Of a stretch of DNA of 64,000 nt, positions 24,705-36,170 are shown one piece after another; position 1 is the first letter of the stretch; every line of letters starts with the position of its first letter. This DNA is from Okapia johnstoni (taxonomy: Eukaryota; Chordata; Mammalia; Artiodactyla; Giraffidae), in contig CM044310.1 in the NCBI GenBank assembly GCA_024291935.2, positions 80,350,713 to 80,414,712 of the forward strand, in the 5' to 3' direction. A model generated the notes under the pieces. The model saw only the letters and a program-made list of their open reading frames with translations, searched no databases and had not been told where the DNA came from. A program made the position numbers and the translations under genes.

Positions 24705-24909
24705 GTATTTTATTTTGGCTGCATGAATCTTCACTGCAGCGCCCGGGCTGCTCTTTTGGAGCATGGGGAGTGCATGGGCTTGGTAGTTGTGGCGGCAAGC
24801 TTAGTCACCCTGTGTGGCATGTGGGATTTCAGTTCCCTGACCAAGGATCAAACCTGTGTCCCCTGCATTGGAAGGCTGATTCTTAACCACTAGACCATCA
24901 GGGCAGGCT
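24705..24909 (-). mobile_element. CHR-2 type SINE
   Basis: Reverse copy containing TTTTGGCTGCATGAATCTTC and TTCTTAACCACTAGACCATC. Flanking duplications GGATGGTGGCTGT (24,692-24,704) and GGACGGTAGCTGT (24,910-24,922) differ at two bases, so the insertion is old. Confidence 0.87.
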
Positions 24910-25699
24910 GGACGGTAGCTGTTTTTAAACTTTAAGCCCAGTTCTCACCTTTGAAATTCCTGTGAGACCTCCCATCCTCCTGTAGATAACTTAGATTACT
25001 GTAATTGATAGATTGGTAGAAAAATTTATAGAAAAGAAGTAGTACAAAATGGAAGTTTGTAGTAAAGACTAACCATTCTTAATTTCTAAATGTTGAAAAA
25101 GTTCTGTACATGTGAGGCTTTGGGGCTCCAGCTTATATGGTAACTACTTACAAAAACACTGAAAAATGCATAAAACTTGTGAGATCATTTAGAGTTTTAA
25201 GTCATTAGGTAGCAGTACCAGTCTACATTAAAGTTTTGGCAGGTTTGATAGCAAACTGAGAAAAAAAGAAATGTTCTTTATTCTGAGAACACTTCTGTTT
25301 TAATGAAGTAATGGTGAAAGTAGGTCATAGACTCACCAATTAAGATCACTAAAAATGCTCTCAATTCTCTGGGTTTTTAAATTTAATTCAAGCAGGAAGT
25401 CATATCCTAAACTGTATTTATGTTCTATACTCAAAAGGAATGTTGATCTCTTTTCTTCACATTGCCCTGGAACTATTGCATTTCTAGTGACTTAGTGGTT
25501 AACACTAGCTATACTACTAAAAGGAAATGAGCTTTACTAACCATAAACTCTTTAGTTTCCTAGTTCAAAACGGTAAGCTAAGTGAAGGAATGAATTTTAA
25601 CGGTCAAAAACGAGTGGGGAGCCATCAGCTGATATTTCAGCCAACTTCTAGAAGATAGAAGTGTCCCAACTGATGTAATAGGATTGGAGGTAGAGACAT

Positions 25700-26450
25700 T
25701 TTTCCCATCAGGAACCTGGTGAAAAGCACTGGCTCAGACCCAGAAGGTTCAGACCAGGAGAACAGGAAGGAGATGGGAAACAAAAACCAGGGCATTCATT
25801 GAAATCTCCACAGAACAAATGGCTCTTCTGCTAGGTCCCCTGCAGTCAGAGCACATCGCACCCAGGTAAAGGCCTTCCCACCCCCAGGGGAGGACAGCCA
25901 CAGCAACTCTGAGGAAGCCTTCAGTTTTAAACTATTACATGAGACATGGAGAAAAGCAGCAGCATTTAAGAAAAAGACCTGCTAAGGCTAGAGAAAACGT
26001 AATTCAAGAACAGAGGATAAGACAAAGGTCTTAAATTTAAAATGATGGTTTTAGGAATTGCTCAAAGAACTATTCAGAAAAAAATAGAAAAAAACAATCT
26101 GACAGATCCAGCATCTAACTAAACTGAGAAAAAGGAGTAGAACACATTGTCAAGGAAATAACAGGGCATTTCCTAGAATTGAAGGCTGTGTTTAGTTTGA
26201 AAGGACCTAAGAAAGATTGAAAGGACCAACTCAGAAAAAGGATTGCATCCTCATGACTTTCCAGATCACCAAGGACAAAGCTTACTCACTGATGACACTA
26301 GATACACAGCACCTTCAAGACCCTGAGAGAAAATAATTTTTAATCAAGTTTTATATACACAGCCTTACTGTCAGTTAAATGTGAACACAGAATAGACATT
26401 GCCACACATTCAGGGAATCATTTCATCTCACACCCTTTCTGACGAAGGTG
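25700..26450. other. Possible old LINE-derived sequence, unclassified
   Basis: A-rich + strand sequence with CAAAGAACTATTCAGAAAAA, ACCTTCAAGACCCTGAGAGA and TTTTATATACACAGCCTTAC is reminiscent of the internal part of an old LINE. It is too diverged to name. Confidence 0.3.
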
Positions 26451-26569
26451 CCTTGAAAGTGCAGTTCAGCAGCATGGAGAAAAAGCCTGGAAAGAGAGGG
26501 GCAGGGCGATAGGATGGCAGAAGTGCGGCGGGTGGGAGACGGCTGCCAAGGGCTGCCTCCAGGGACTGT

Positions 26570-26830
26570 CTCTGTGCTGTCTACTGCTGCGCACACACCA
26601 CCCCAAAACAGTAGTTACTCTTGGTTTCTGTGGGGCAGGGATTCAGGAGAGGCTTAGTTGGGCTCTTCTGGCCCAGGGACTCACTATGTGGTCACTATAC
26701 CAGCCCAGTCTGTCATCTGAAAGTTGACTGGGGCAGGGGGATCTGCTTCCGTCACAGGTCACTCATGACTGCAAATTGGTCCTGGTTGGCAGGAGGCCCC
26801 GGGTCCTCACTTTAGAGCCTCTCCCTAGAC
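26570..26830. repeat. Medium-reiterated repeat fragment, second copy
   Basis: CACCACCCCAAAACAGTAG, TTTCTGTGGGGCAGGGATTC and GGAGAGGCTTAGTTGGGCTC correspond to the block at 300-560, showing both are copies of one interspersed family that I cannot name. Confidence 0.45.
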
Positions 26831-27188
26831 AGCTGGGGTGACCTCAGACACCTGAGCTACCTATAAACAAGATTGATGTGAGTACAGAAAGGAATAGAAA
26901 TATAAAAGGGAATCATGGACAGAAGAGGTGCTCATACCTGTCAAAAATTTAGAATTTTCAAAAAAAAAAGTTTAGAATTTTCCATTAATAGGATTTAGTA
27001 TGGTGCTAATTGAAATGTAAAGAGTATACTATTAACCTTTTTAGTGGCTTTCTCAGCTCAAGCTCTAATGAAATGGAAGATGATTTGGATGTTTTAAAAT
27101 AGCAGTGAAAGAAAGGTGGGTCAGGGTTTATCTCAAGGCCCGAGGATGATCATAAATAAACCTTACTAATGTTCTTCTCTCCTTACAG

Positions 27189-27410
27189 GTGGGTGGAATT
27201 AAAGACAAAGTGCTGGCAGCACACAGAGCGGGACTGAAGCGTGTCATTATTCCTCAGAGGAATGAGAAAGACCTTGAAGAAATCCCAGCCAATGTCCGGC
27301 AGGATTTAAGTTTCATCACAGCAAGCTGCCTGGATGAAGTTCTTAATGCAGCTTTTGACGGTGGCTTTACTGTCAAGACCAGACCTGGTCTCCTAAATAG
27401 CAAATTGTAG
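27189..27410 (+). CDS. LONP2: LONP2 terminal coding exon with catalytic lysine and SKL signal
   Basis: The final coding exon has 73 codons and a TAG stop. It begins VGGIKDKVLAAHRAGLKRV; the second lysine of KDK falls at residue 786, the catalytic lysine partner of Ser743. It continues IIPQRNEKDLEEIPANVRQDL, SFITASCLDEVLNAAFDGGF and TVKTRPGLLNSKL. The C-terminal tripeptide SKL is a canonical type 1 peroxisomal targeting signal read by PEX5, which separates LONP2 from mitochondrial LONP1. The leading GTG is Val after the CCTTACAG acceptor, not a start codon. Reading is intact, and the whole C-terminal 254 residues match the expected family length. Confidence 0.97.
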   Translation: MGGIKDKVLAAHRAGLKRVIIPQRNEKDLEEIPANVRQDLSFITASCLDEVLNAAFDGGFTVKTRPGLLNSKL

Positions 27411-27605
27411 CCCAGATCACAACAGAATTCTAAGTTACAAAGTGCCAAAAGGTACTGACATGATTTTATTTGCATCAGTAGGGGTAAAACAAAATGTCCC
27501 TAATTTGTGAACATAATCACAGCAGTAACAAGCCTCACTCAAGTGGTGGCTAGTGTTTATTACAGAAATGTTAATTTAATAAATTGATTAAATTGGAATT
27601 GAACT
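27411..27605 (+). other. LONP2: LONP2 proximal 3' UTR
   Basis: This is the non-coding tail following the TAG stop, defined by the stop codon and the first consensus poly(A) signal. The exact cleavage site cannot be read from sequence. Longer forms extending to downstream signals are possible. Confidence 0.6.
27578..27583 (+). terminator. LONP2: Candidate LONP2 poly(A) signal AATAAA
   Basis: A consensus AATAAA lies 168 bases after the LONP2 stop codon. It is followed by TTGATTAAATTGG and then a T/G-containing stretch. It is the first canonical signal in the tail and a reasonable proximal cleavage site. No expression data were available. Confidence 0.55.
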
Positions 27606-28130
27606 CTTATCTTGAATGGGCTCATTACTGTACCAGGCAAGTTACAGAACAGTGGTTTTCTTCTGGTTCGAAACAGAAGCCACTGTATTACCTGAGAACT
27701 TATTAGAAATATGAACTCACAAAACCCATCAGCAGACCTTCTTAATCAAACTTGGGGGATGGGAGCCAATCTGTACTAAGCCACCAGGTGATTCTGGTGT
27801 GTAGTCAAGGTCAGGAACCATTGGGATAGACCATTACCTTAGCAGATGCACCTATGGACTTTATTGGACCCTCAAAGCAATCAGAATGGGAACTGAGCAA
27901 AAGTGAAACTATAGCCAACTATTGGTCTTTGTGGAATGTATTCAAGTGAAGCAAACTCTGTGATGAGGTCTACACATCCCAATATAGGCCCCTTCCTTGC
28001 TAAGGGGAGTAACAGAGTGGCCTGTGTTGGCTCACATGACAAACACACCGACTCTGAATGTCTGTGATCTTAGGAAAAAGATCCAGAAGGAGGCAGCCAT
28101 CCATCTGGGGATGGTCCCTAGGCTTGGTGT

Positions 28131-28366
28131 CCTAACTCCTGCCACCTCCCCTTCTGTTCCTTGTTTGCCTGTGCCAGTGCCCAGTCCTGGTAGACTTCTC
28201 CTGGTAGACTTGTCTTCTCCTGTGACTCAGTCCAGGATGTGGGTCTTTTGAGATACGGGTCTTGGACTGAGTCATAGGAGAAGACAAGTCTACTAGAGGA
28301 AGTCTACCAGGACTGGGCACTGGCACAGGCAAACAAGGAACAGAAGGGGAGGTGGCAGGAGTCAGG
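28131..28366. repeat. Long inverted repeat: 104-nt arms, 28-nt loop
   Basis: Left arm 28,131-28,234 (starting CCTAACTCCTGCCACCTCCC) and right arm 28,263-28,366 (ending GGAGGTGGCAGGAGTCAGG) are reverse complements at 99 of 104 positions. The 28-base spacer contains two similar pieces, ATGTGGGTCT and ATACGGGTCT. A transcript across it would fold into a very stable hairpin. The right arm abuts a BOV-A2 fragment directly. The arm sequence itself is not a repeat family I recognise. Confidence 0.9.
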
Positions 28367-28568
28367 AAAAGACCCTGATGCTGGGAAAGACTGAAGGCAG
28401 GAGGAGAAGGGGACGACAGAGGATGAGACGGTTGGATGGCATCACCGACTTGATGGACAGGAGTTAGAGCAAGGTCCCGGATTTGGTGATGGACAGGGAA
28501 GCCTGGCGGGCTGCAGTCCACGGGGGTCTCAAAGAGTTGGACAAGACTGAGCGACTGAACTGAACTGA
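28367..28568 (+). mobile_element. BOV-A2 SINE / BovB 3' fragment
   Basis: From AAAAGACCCTGATGCTGGGA through GGATGGCATCACCGACTTGA to GACTGAGCGACTGAACTGAA, the standard 3' part. It follows immediately after the right arm of the inverted repeat. Confidence 0.9.
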
Positions 28569-28806
28569 GGATATGGGTAACTTCTACATACTAGCATTTG
28601 AACTTTCTGTATCTTAGTTTTCCTTACCTTTAAAATGCAAATAATTGTACTCATCAGTCTTACTGTAAAGATAGCTAGAATGCAACATAAAATAATGTTG
28701 AGCAATTTCTAATCATCATTCAGCCAGTAATGGATTTTAGAATCTTATTATTACAAAATATGACAACAGACTTGTAAAGATACTTTGAAATTTCTTGGAT
28801 AAGAAT

Positions 28807-29003
28807 GTATTAGTTGCTCAGCATGTCTGACTCTTTGCAACCCCATGGACTCTGGGGTTCCTCTGTCCATGGGATTCTCCAGGCAAGAATACTGGAGTGA
28901 GTTGCCATTCCCTTCTCCAGGGGATCCTCCTGACTCAGGAATCGAACTCCTTTCTCCTGCATTGGAGGCAGATTCTTTACCATCTGAGCCACTAGGGAAG
29001 CCC
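28807..29003 (-). mobile_element. Bov-tA SINE
   Basis: Reverse copy ending TCTGAGCCACTAGGGAAGCC. The 11-bp duplication TGGATAAGAAT flanks it at 28,796-28,806 and 29,004-29,014. Confidence 0.93.
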
Positions 29004-29509
29004 TGGATAAGAATAAGGTATACGACAAATTACCCAAATACTGTGCTCAGACCTGGTAATAAAAATCTGAAGGTGTTCTGGGAAGACAAGTCCAGATCTG
29101 GGACTATGGCCAAGGGTCGCAAGCATCAGGAATTTTGAAAACATTTCATTGACTGTCTTATCACTACTATGAATGTATTATTTCTGCTCAATCATCTTAT
29201 AAGGCAGGAAAAGAAACTATGATGTTAATTTGTTTTCAGCAACCAGAGGGAGCTAATCCATACCCACGTTACTCTGCCTTATCCCACCCAGCAGTGCAAC
29301 GTAGCATACTTTACAAACTGGGAGTTCTCTGTATTCTTCCTCAAAAGTTCTGAGCATGCAACTTCGTGCTGCTCCTTTAACAGCAGCAGGGCATCTTCCA
29401 CGCCCTCTGACTTTGAGCATGCGTTTCCTTATAAAGGAGCTGACCAAGAAAATCTGTATGTGTATGAAACTATTGTTTTCGGTTTGTTTTAAATCTAAGC
29501 TCTTTCATG

Positions 29510-30420
29510 TTTTAAAAATTAGGGCAAAATAATTTACCATTTTAACTCAAAAGTGTATAATTCTTGGTTGTAATTACACTAATGTACAACCATCACTACT
29601 GTCATCCAAAACTTTTTCATCATCTTAAACTGAAACTCTGTGTCCATTAAAAAAGTAACTTCACATCCCTTCATTCCCCAGGCCCTGGTAACCACTATTT
29701 TGTCTCTGAATTTGCCTATTCTAAGTACCTAATGTAAGTGGAATCATATGATAAATATCTACCCTTTTGTGTCTGGCATATTTCACTTAGCATATTATCA
29801 GAGATTATCCATGTTGTAGCATGTATCAGAAGTTCATATCTTTAAGACTGAATAATATTCCATTGTTGGACATAGCACATTTTATTCATTCATCTTTTTT
29901 CTGCCTCTAGGCTTTTGTGCTCTGAACGAGCGTACACAGCACTTGTCTCTGAGTCTGTTTTACATTCTTTTGGAAATTATGCTTGAGGAACCCCAACTCG
30001 TATTTCCCACCACAGCTGCATCGTTTGACATCCCCACCAGCAATACACAAAGGTTCTTATTTCTCCACATCTTGCCAGCACTTACTTTCATTATTCTTTA
30101 AGAATTAATTTTGGTTGCGCTGGGTCATCTTCACTGCGCTCAGGCTTTGTCTAGTTTGCAGTGTGCTGGCTTCTCACGTGAAGCACAGGCTCTACACGCA
30201 CAGGCTTCGGTAGTTACGGCACAGGCTTAGATGCTCCGCAGCATGTGGAATCTTCTCAGACCAGGGATCAAACCCTGCATTGGCAGGCAGATTCTTATCT
30301 GTTGTACTACCAGGGAAGTCCTATTTTCATTATTGGTAATGACCATCCTGAGGGTATGAAGAAGCATCTCATGGTTTTTATTTACATTTCCCTAGTGACT
30401 AATGATATTTTCTTTCTAGC
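29510..30420 (-). mobile_element. L1 LINE fragment split by a CHR-2 SINE
   Basis: Antisense L1 3' sequence: AATTTACCATTTTAACTCAA, GTAAGTGGAATCATATGATA, ACTGAATAATATTCCATTG. It resumes after the SINE with GAAGCATCTCATGGTTTTTA and ACATTTCCCTAGTGACTAAT. The collinear continuation shows a single L1 interrupted by a later insertion. Confidence 0.85.
30096..30324 (-). mobile_element. CHR-2 type SINE nested in L1
   Basis: Reverse copy with TTTTGGTTGCGCTGGGTCAT and the end GTTGTACTACCAGGGAAGTC. Duplication TTTCATTATT is at 30,086-30,095 and 30,325-30,334. Confidence 0.85.
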
Positions 30421-30743
30421 AATGTTTGTGTTTCCCAGAGACCCCTTATGTCAGCTGGGTTTTTTGAGACCTGCTAACTTAAATTCCAGTTCAGCAGGCC
30501 TACAGGCAAGGGCTTGTTAATCAATGTATTTATCCATTGCTCTTATGCTTTTTATGCATGGGCTTTTAAATTTTTTGAGTATTAAAACTATATGAAACTT
30601 TTAAGTGCCTTGGAAACCAATAAATTTTATACTGCTTGAGGCACACGTTTACTTTGCTCTAAGCTTTTAATCACCTATATGCAGATACAGTGGAAGATGC
30701 CATCACAGTGAGTGATCCTTTTTAACGTCTATTTACACATCAT

Positions 30744-30936
30744 TGGAAGACTCTGATGCTGGGAAAGATTGAAGGCGGAAGAAGAGGGCGACTGAGGATC
30801 AGATGGTTGGATGGCATCACCAATTCAATGGACATGAACTTGGGCAAACTCTGGGAGATGGTGAGGGACAGGGAAGCCTGGTGTGCTTCAGTCCACAGGG
30901 TCATGAAGAGTTGGACACAAGTTGGCAACTGAACAA
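30744..30936 (+). mobile_element. BOV-A2 SINE / BovB 3' fragment
   Basis: GACTCTGATGCTGGGAAAGA, GGTTGGATGGCATCACCAAT and AAGAGTTGGACACAAGTTGG mark a diverged + strand copy. Confidence 0.87.
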
Positions 30937-32209
30937 CACTCATCTTGGACCATAATTAAGGTCTTCTGACTATGTGAGTGGTGTTTAAAGGACATTAAAC
31001 ATATCTGAATTTTTCTAAATAAGGGGAGGTAAAAAAATTAAGGTTTCTTTCCTTTTCTTCCCTTGACATTAGTCAAGATTTGCTTTCTAGTCAAAGTACA
31101 GATCATCTTCACAAGAAGAATGGAGTTGTAAATTCATTTCCATTTCCAGTGCCATCTGAGTTGTAGAGGCTGCTTGAAATGCAGGGGTTTTCTGCTTCCT
31201 GTCATCTGAACACAGTGACCTAGTGATGTCTACCATCAGGAGCTCCCTGGTCTAGGTGACTGGCCCACATTGAAACCTTATCAGAGTCTACCAATGTTGT
31301 GAGGTAACCGACTGCTGAGGGTAGAGTGGGCTATTTTTTTTTCACTGACCACTGAAATGAGAAAAACCTTCCTATAATTAAGGGACTTGACACTAAGCCA
31401 CGAAGAATGTTAATTTTGCCAATTCTTACAAATCTGTAGTTTATCTGGGACTATTAGGTGTAAAAAAAAGTCAAGGATTTTTGTTTTTTAATTAAGTGTA
31501 ACTTGTTCAAGCTCAAATTATTTTGGCAAAAATGAGTTGTATGAGTGCCCATCTTCATGAAAATTTTATCCAGCCACTTAAAATGTCAAGACTACAAAGT
31601 TTTACAGTCATGTTCCAATTTGATGATTTATGATCCAATCCTATGCTTTTTTGCTTTAATAACACTTAGTTGATACAGCAATGACAACTAGACTGTTACT
31701 AAAAAATAAATTTTACAGAACCAAAACAAGGAGTATTAAATGGATCTGAGGGGACACAAACAGGCAAATGCATTTAATGACTACTGAAATGTTATAAAAC
31801 AGCTGTATCAAAAGTTTTTTAATCTAGGAAAACCTTTATTTGATATGAAAATTCACTTATTTGGAACACATTAGGTATGGTTTGTACTATCAATGAGCTA
31901 AAGAATGTATAACATTCTTGAACGTAATAAAAAAAATCATAGTTTTTTAATTAAATTCAATTCTAACAGTACATTTCTAGGCTATAGGAAATAAAACCCT
32001 TTAGGCTAAACCCTAATCTTGACATGACAGTACTTATCAAAATTTATCAAAAGGTGCCTTTATTATAAAACCAAGTATTCTTTCATACCATTGTTTCTTC
32101 TTTTCAAAATTTAGAAAAGCCTGAGAAGTAATTTTCAAAGAAAATTAAGTCTGTACAAGGTTAAGGAAAATGTCTGTTTTAGCAGACAATGAGGCTATAA
32201 TGCCAGACA

Positions 32210-32400
32210 TAAGGATAAGCACTTTACGGCACACTTAACCATCCTCATTTTCCTAGGAGGCTGACATCTTTACACCTTTTATTACACCTAGAGGTGGAAC
32301 TAGGTTCAAAGTTACGCCAGGAAGTAGGGAGTAGGTCAGGATTGAAACCCAGGCAGTTAGAACCTAGAGCCCACAGTTTACATTTTAGTGGGTGAATTTG
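32210..32400 (-). mobile_element. MIR SINE
   Basis: ATAAGGATAAGCACTTTACG, GGTGGAACTAGGTTCAAAG and GGATTGAAACCCAGGCAGTT fit the MIR core in reverse orientation. Confidence 0.6.
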
Positions 32401-33095
32401 GAGGAGGATGCCTGTTTTTAGATAAAACTGAGTTTCTTTTGGTAAACGACTCAACTAGCTTAAAATTGTAAGCAGTGAACCACCAAATCATCCTTTTAAG
32501 TTTAGAACATGCACACTGGTAGGTGGGGAAGAGAATGACTAAGGTTCTAGCAGTGCGTTCAATCTATCGATTTTTGTAACATTCTATCTGTTCCTTCCTT
32601 GTGTGACCCACATGACTAGTACTAGCTGGTGAGTTACACACACACTTTTCACCCTGCGTGTTGGGATCTTAGTCTAGATCTAATGCACCAATCACGGGCT
32701 GGCCCCCAGAATGTTTTAAGTTTTGATTCAGTGTTTTGTTTTTTCAGTTGGGTTACTTACCAGTTCTTTTACTCAAGAATCTGAATGAAATAAGTCCACC
32801 ATTAGTAGAATCATTTGCAGATGTTCCTGGATATAAAGAGCTTTTGAGCTGCAGGGAAGGCGGGCATAACTAAGATTTTTGGCAAGCCAAAACATTTATA
32901 GCCATTAGCTTAAGTTTAAAGTTTGTAGTATTGTGCATATGATTAAAAAAAAAAAATCAGAGCAGAAGAAAAAATTCTCCAACAATCATTAACATATTAA
33001 ACTAGTCCATGATTCAACTCAACAGAATAAATTCACATTTAAGAATATTTAAGAATATAAAATAGCAAAGAATATCACCTCCGCTTAACTCTACT

Positions 33096-33305
33096 GGGCT
33101 TCCCTGGTGGCTCAGCTGGTAAAGAAGGAATCCGCATGCAATGCAGGAGACCTGAGTTCGATCCCTGAGTTGGGAAGTTCCCCTGGAGAAAGGAAAGGCC
33201 ACCCACTCCAGTATTCTGGCCTAGAGAATTCCATGGACTATACATAGTCCATGGGGTTGCAAAGAGTCGGACACAACTGAGTGACTTTCACTTCACTTCA
33301 CTTCA
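33096..33305 (+). mobile_element. Bov-tA SINE
   Basis: Starts GGGCTTCCCTGGTGGCTCAG and ends with repeats of CACTT (CTTTCACTTCACTTCACTT). It has an internal AAGGAATC insertion and a duplicated GGACTATACATAGTCC piece. Confidence 0.92.
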
Positions 33306-34550
33306 ATCTATATAGTCCCCTGAAAGAAAACATCAAGACTCCAGGAGTAGGGGCATCAGTAAAAGTAGGATATTGATTACAATATAGACAATTTAAGAAC
33401 AAGAGTTAGACCTCATAAATCAAATCTCAAATGAACCAAGAAATACAACTCTAGATCTCATTATCCCTATAGGCCAAGAATATAAAGACTACTAAGAAGA
33501 AATACAGTTAACAAATATAACCTTATTACCAGCAGACACACAATTTACCTTAGGCATAAATTGGCAAAACATGAGGTTATAATGAAATGCAAAATCCTTC
33601 ATTTTACTACCGTAAGTTTCCACTGAAACTTCTCCGAAAGCAATGAAAACAGTATCATGACCTTAAAAAAATTAAAAAAAAAAAGAACCCCAAAGAATAT
33701 AACCAGAAAATATTTTAGAAATGTTCACAGGCTATTTAGAATTAGCCAGAAAAATTTACCTGGACAAACTGGACAAAGCAAATATCCAGTGCTGGGGACC
33801 TGGCTAAAATTATAGTCAATCTTCACAAAAGTTACCCAAAGTGGTGTATTTCCAAGATTATTAAAGTGAGGAAATGCTTAGATGATCATGTGATGTGTGT
33901 GAGGGTGAGAGAGTTACATAATTACATGATCCCAAATTATGTGATTTCAAAATAAATGTGTGTAAAGACATGTAAATACACATAAAGAACTAGGAAAATA
34001 AAAATGTTTGTAATCATCTCTGAATGGATAGAACTACAGACCCTGGTGTGTACCAAAGTCTATATATTAAACATATACTGCTTTTACAATAAAAACATTT
34101 TAAAATATCTTAAATATAAAATGATATACTGCCACAAAAATATATGAGATGAGGAGGAAAAGTCGTTTTTCTAGCATTCATGCCAATAGGAATAGACCTG
34201 GATGGATCTACACTGGTGGTTGATCTGCTCCCTTTCACAACAAAAACGGCTATTACAAGCACACATTACAATCAGTTCAAAAAATAATGCTAATGTAGGG
34301 AAGAAACTACACAAACTTCTTTCCTGAAAATGGTTAACAGAAGTGAACTGTTACACCCAGAATTTTGGTGGTAGGGTAAGGGGTGGGGGGAGGGGGAGTC
34401 CAAATTATTTTTTAATTGACATTCTACCTTTAGGGTAGAAAACCCACGCAAAATAAAATGACCTCTAGCCAACCAGAGGGCAATTTCAGAATCTTTCTAG
34501 GTGCTTCAGGGTAACTAGCAACAGTTAACTATATGGTGCTAGTTACAGGT

Positions 34551-34955
34551 ATAATAATAGCATCTAACATTTGTTGGGTGCTTATTATGTGCAGAGCACT
34601 GTCCTTGGTAACTTGTATCCATCCCATTTAACCCTTGAAGGTAGCTACCATAATTAACCCCATTTTCAGTTCAGTTCAGTTCAGTCGCTCAGTCGTGTCC
34701 GACTCTCTGCGACCCCATGAACTGCAGCACGCCAGGCCTCCCTTGTCCATCACCAACTCCCGGAGTCTACCCAAACCCTTGTCCATCGAGTCAGTGATGC
34801 CATCCAACCATCTCATCCTCTGTCGTCCCCTTCTCTTCCTTTTTACACACTAGTAAACGGGAGCCCAACATCACACAGCTGATTAGTGAGTAAAGGTAGC
34901 GTAGAAGGTCCCTGAAGTCTGGCTGCAGAAGCCAGGCTCTAACCACTAGGCTGTA
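34551..34955 (-). mobile_element. MIR SINE split by a BOV-A2 insertion
   Basis: TAACATTTGTTGGGTGCTTA, CATCCCATTTAACCCTTGAA and ACCCCATTTT continue after the inserted element with TTTTTACACACTAGTAAACG, ACACAGCTGATTAGTGAGTA and CCAGGCTCTAACCACTAGGC. The two halves are collinear parts of one MIR. Confidence 0.85.
34667..34840 (-). mobile_element. BOV-A2 SINE nested in MIR
   Basis: Reverse copy starting (CAGTT)n CGCTCAGTCGTGTCCGACTC and ending at GTCGTCCCCTTCTCTTC. It interrupts the MIR between its two halves. Confidence 0.9.
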
Positions 34956-35879
34956 AAACAGTAACTCGTTTTTTCGTGGTTAAAGGGGTGTGGGGGGTTG
35001 GGGGTGGGGAGTGATCAGTATTTTAACTAATTGGCCTCCTAACAGAGTTATGAGAATCAAAATGAAAGCTAGAGAAAGGAAGAAAACAAGACTGTAGGCC
35101 GAACAGAGGCCATAACCCATTCTTTTGCTATATCTTCAAACTTAAGAGCTAAAGCAGACACATAAGAGTTTTTAATTTGCCAGATATTCTTTTAATGAGA
35201 ATTATAAAAGACCAAAAACATTTTTCTGCAAACTGCCTTTTTTTTAAACAAATGATTTGCTTTTAATTACAAATACTGTGTGAGACGATGCCTTCTTTTG
35301 CAAAACCAATAAATACAAGAACAAATTTTAAACATATGTGATTTGTCCAAGATATGTGGGGGGAAGGGGGAGCCTGATTTTTTTCCCCCAGTATTAAAAA
35401 AAAAAAAATCAGTACTCCCTAACCTTACAAAGAATAAGTCTGAAGGTATGACTCAACTGGAGAAGAGAGGGGGACCATTTTATATCTGCTTTAAATAGCT
35501 TCTGATAATTCTTCCGATGTTATCTTTCCTTTCTGAAACTCATATCTTCACAAAATAGTTGAATTTAAAATATTTCTAATGAACTGATTAATGGGGGAAA
35601 ATATGTATTGAACACATGTATAAATTTTACCATCAACAATTATGCATATCAAAAAGACACTAACTTTAAAAGGTACAAAAAAAAGTGAGGAAAAACCTGA
35701 ATTACAGAAAAGAAAGTCAAATTTATTTAATGAAAAACTAGAATTAATAAAAATTAGCAAATACACACACAAAAAAAATATACACACACAGCAGCACTAT
35801 GTATTGACTCACATAGGGGAAAAGCAGTGGTCCAAGACCACTCAACATGGCTTGTCAGTTAAAGGGAAAAAAAAATCCA

Positions 35880-35945
35880 AACTCACACACGCACACACAC
35901 TCATGTGCACACACACGCACGCACACACGCGCACAGGCACACAAA
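35880..35945. repeat. CA microsatellite in SIAH1 3' UTR region
   Basis: An interrupted CA/CG-CA repeat (ACACACGCACACACAC... type), read as TG/GTG on the SIAH1 transcript strand. Interruptions by TCATGTG and GCACGC suggest an old, partly stabilised repeat. Confidence 0.85.
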
Positions 35946-36059
35946 AAAACAAAACAAGAACCCAGCATTTTTCAACAGTACACTCAATCTACAACAAACA
36001 CAAATTCAGAATTATTTTACAATGCTTCCTTTCTTAATACAAAAGATGCCCATCTTGGG

Positions 36060-36090
36060 TGTATATATATATATATATTTATTTATTTTT
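36060..36090. repeat. AT dinucleotide repeat and TTTA run
   Basis: A short (TA)n tract followed by ATTTATTTATTTT. On the SIAH1 strand this reads as AAATAAAT, giving overlapping poly(A)-signal-like hexamers. Confidence 0.8.
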
Positions 36091-36170
36091 CAGTGGTTTA
36101 CTGTTGACTTATTTTTAAATATATTAGTGTTATTACATGCAACTGTTTCCTGTATTTAACAGCCTTTCCT

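Larger units (their letters stand above)
24351..27188 (+). other. LONP2: LONP2 last intron, 2.8 kb
   Basis: The intron runs from GTAAGT to a CCTTACAG acceptor. It holds a reverse-oriented CHR-2 SINE near 24.7-24.9 kb. An AT-rich stretch at 24,925-25,700 has nothing recognisable. The 25.7-26.45 kb part resembles the internal part of an old LINE but is too decayed to name. A medium-reiterated repeat fragment lies near 26.6-26.8 kb. No alternative exon is evident. Confidence 0.85.
27606..35700. other. Convergent LONP2-SIAH1 intergenic interval
   Basis: This is the tail-to-tail spacer between two genes transcribed toward each other. It contains a long inverted repeat (28.1-28.4 kb), Bov-tA, BOV-A2, CHR-2, MIR and L1 pieces listed separately, and AT-rich sequence. 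The stretches 30,960-32,200, 32,430-33,090 and 33,310-34,550 have no gene or repeat I can identify. No intact ORF with a recognisable domain is present. The right-hand limit is uncertain because the 3' end of the SIAH1 transcript is not defined by sequence. Confidence 0.75.
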
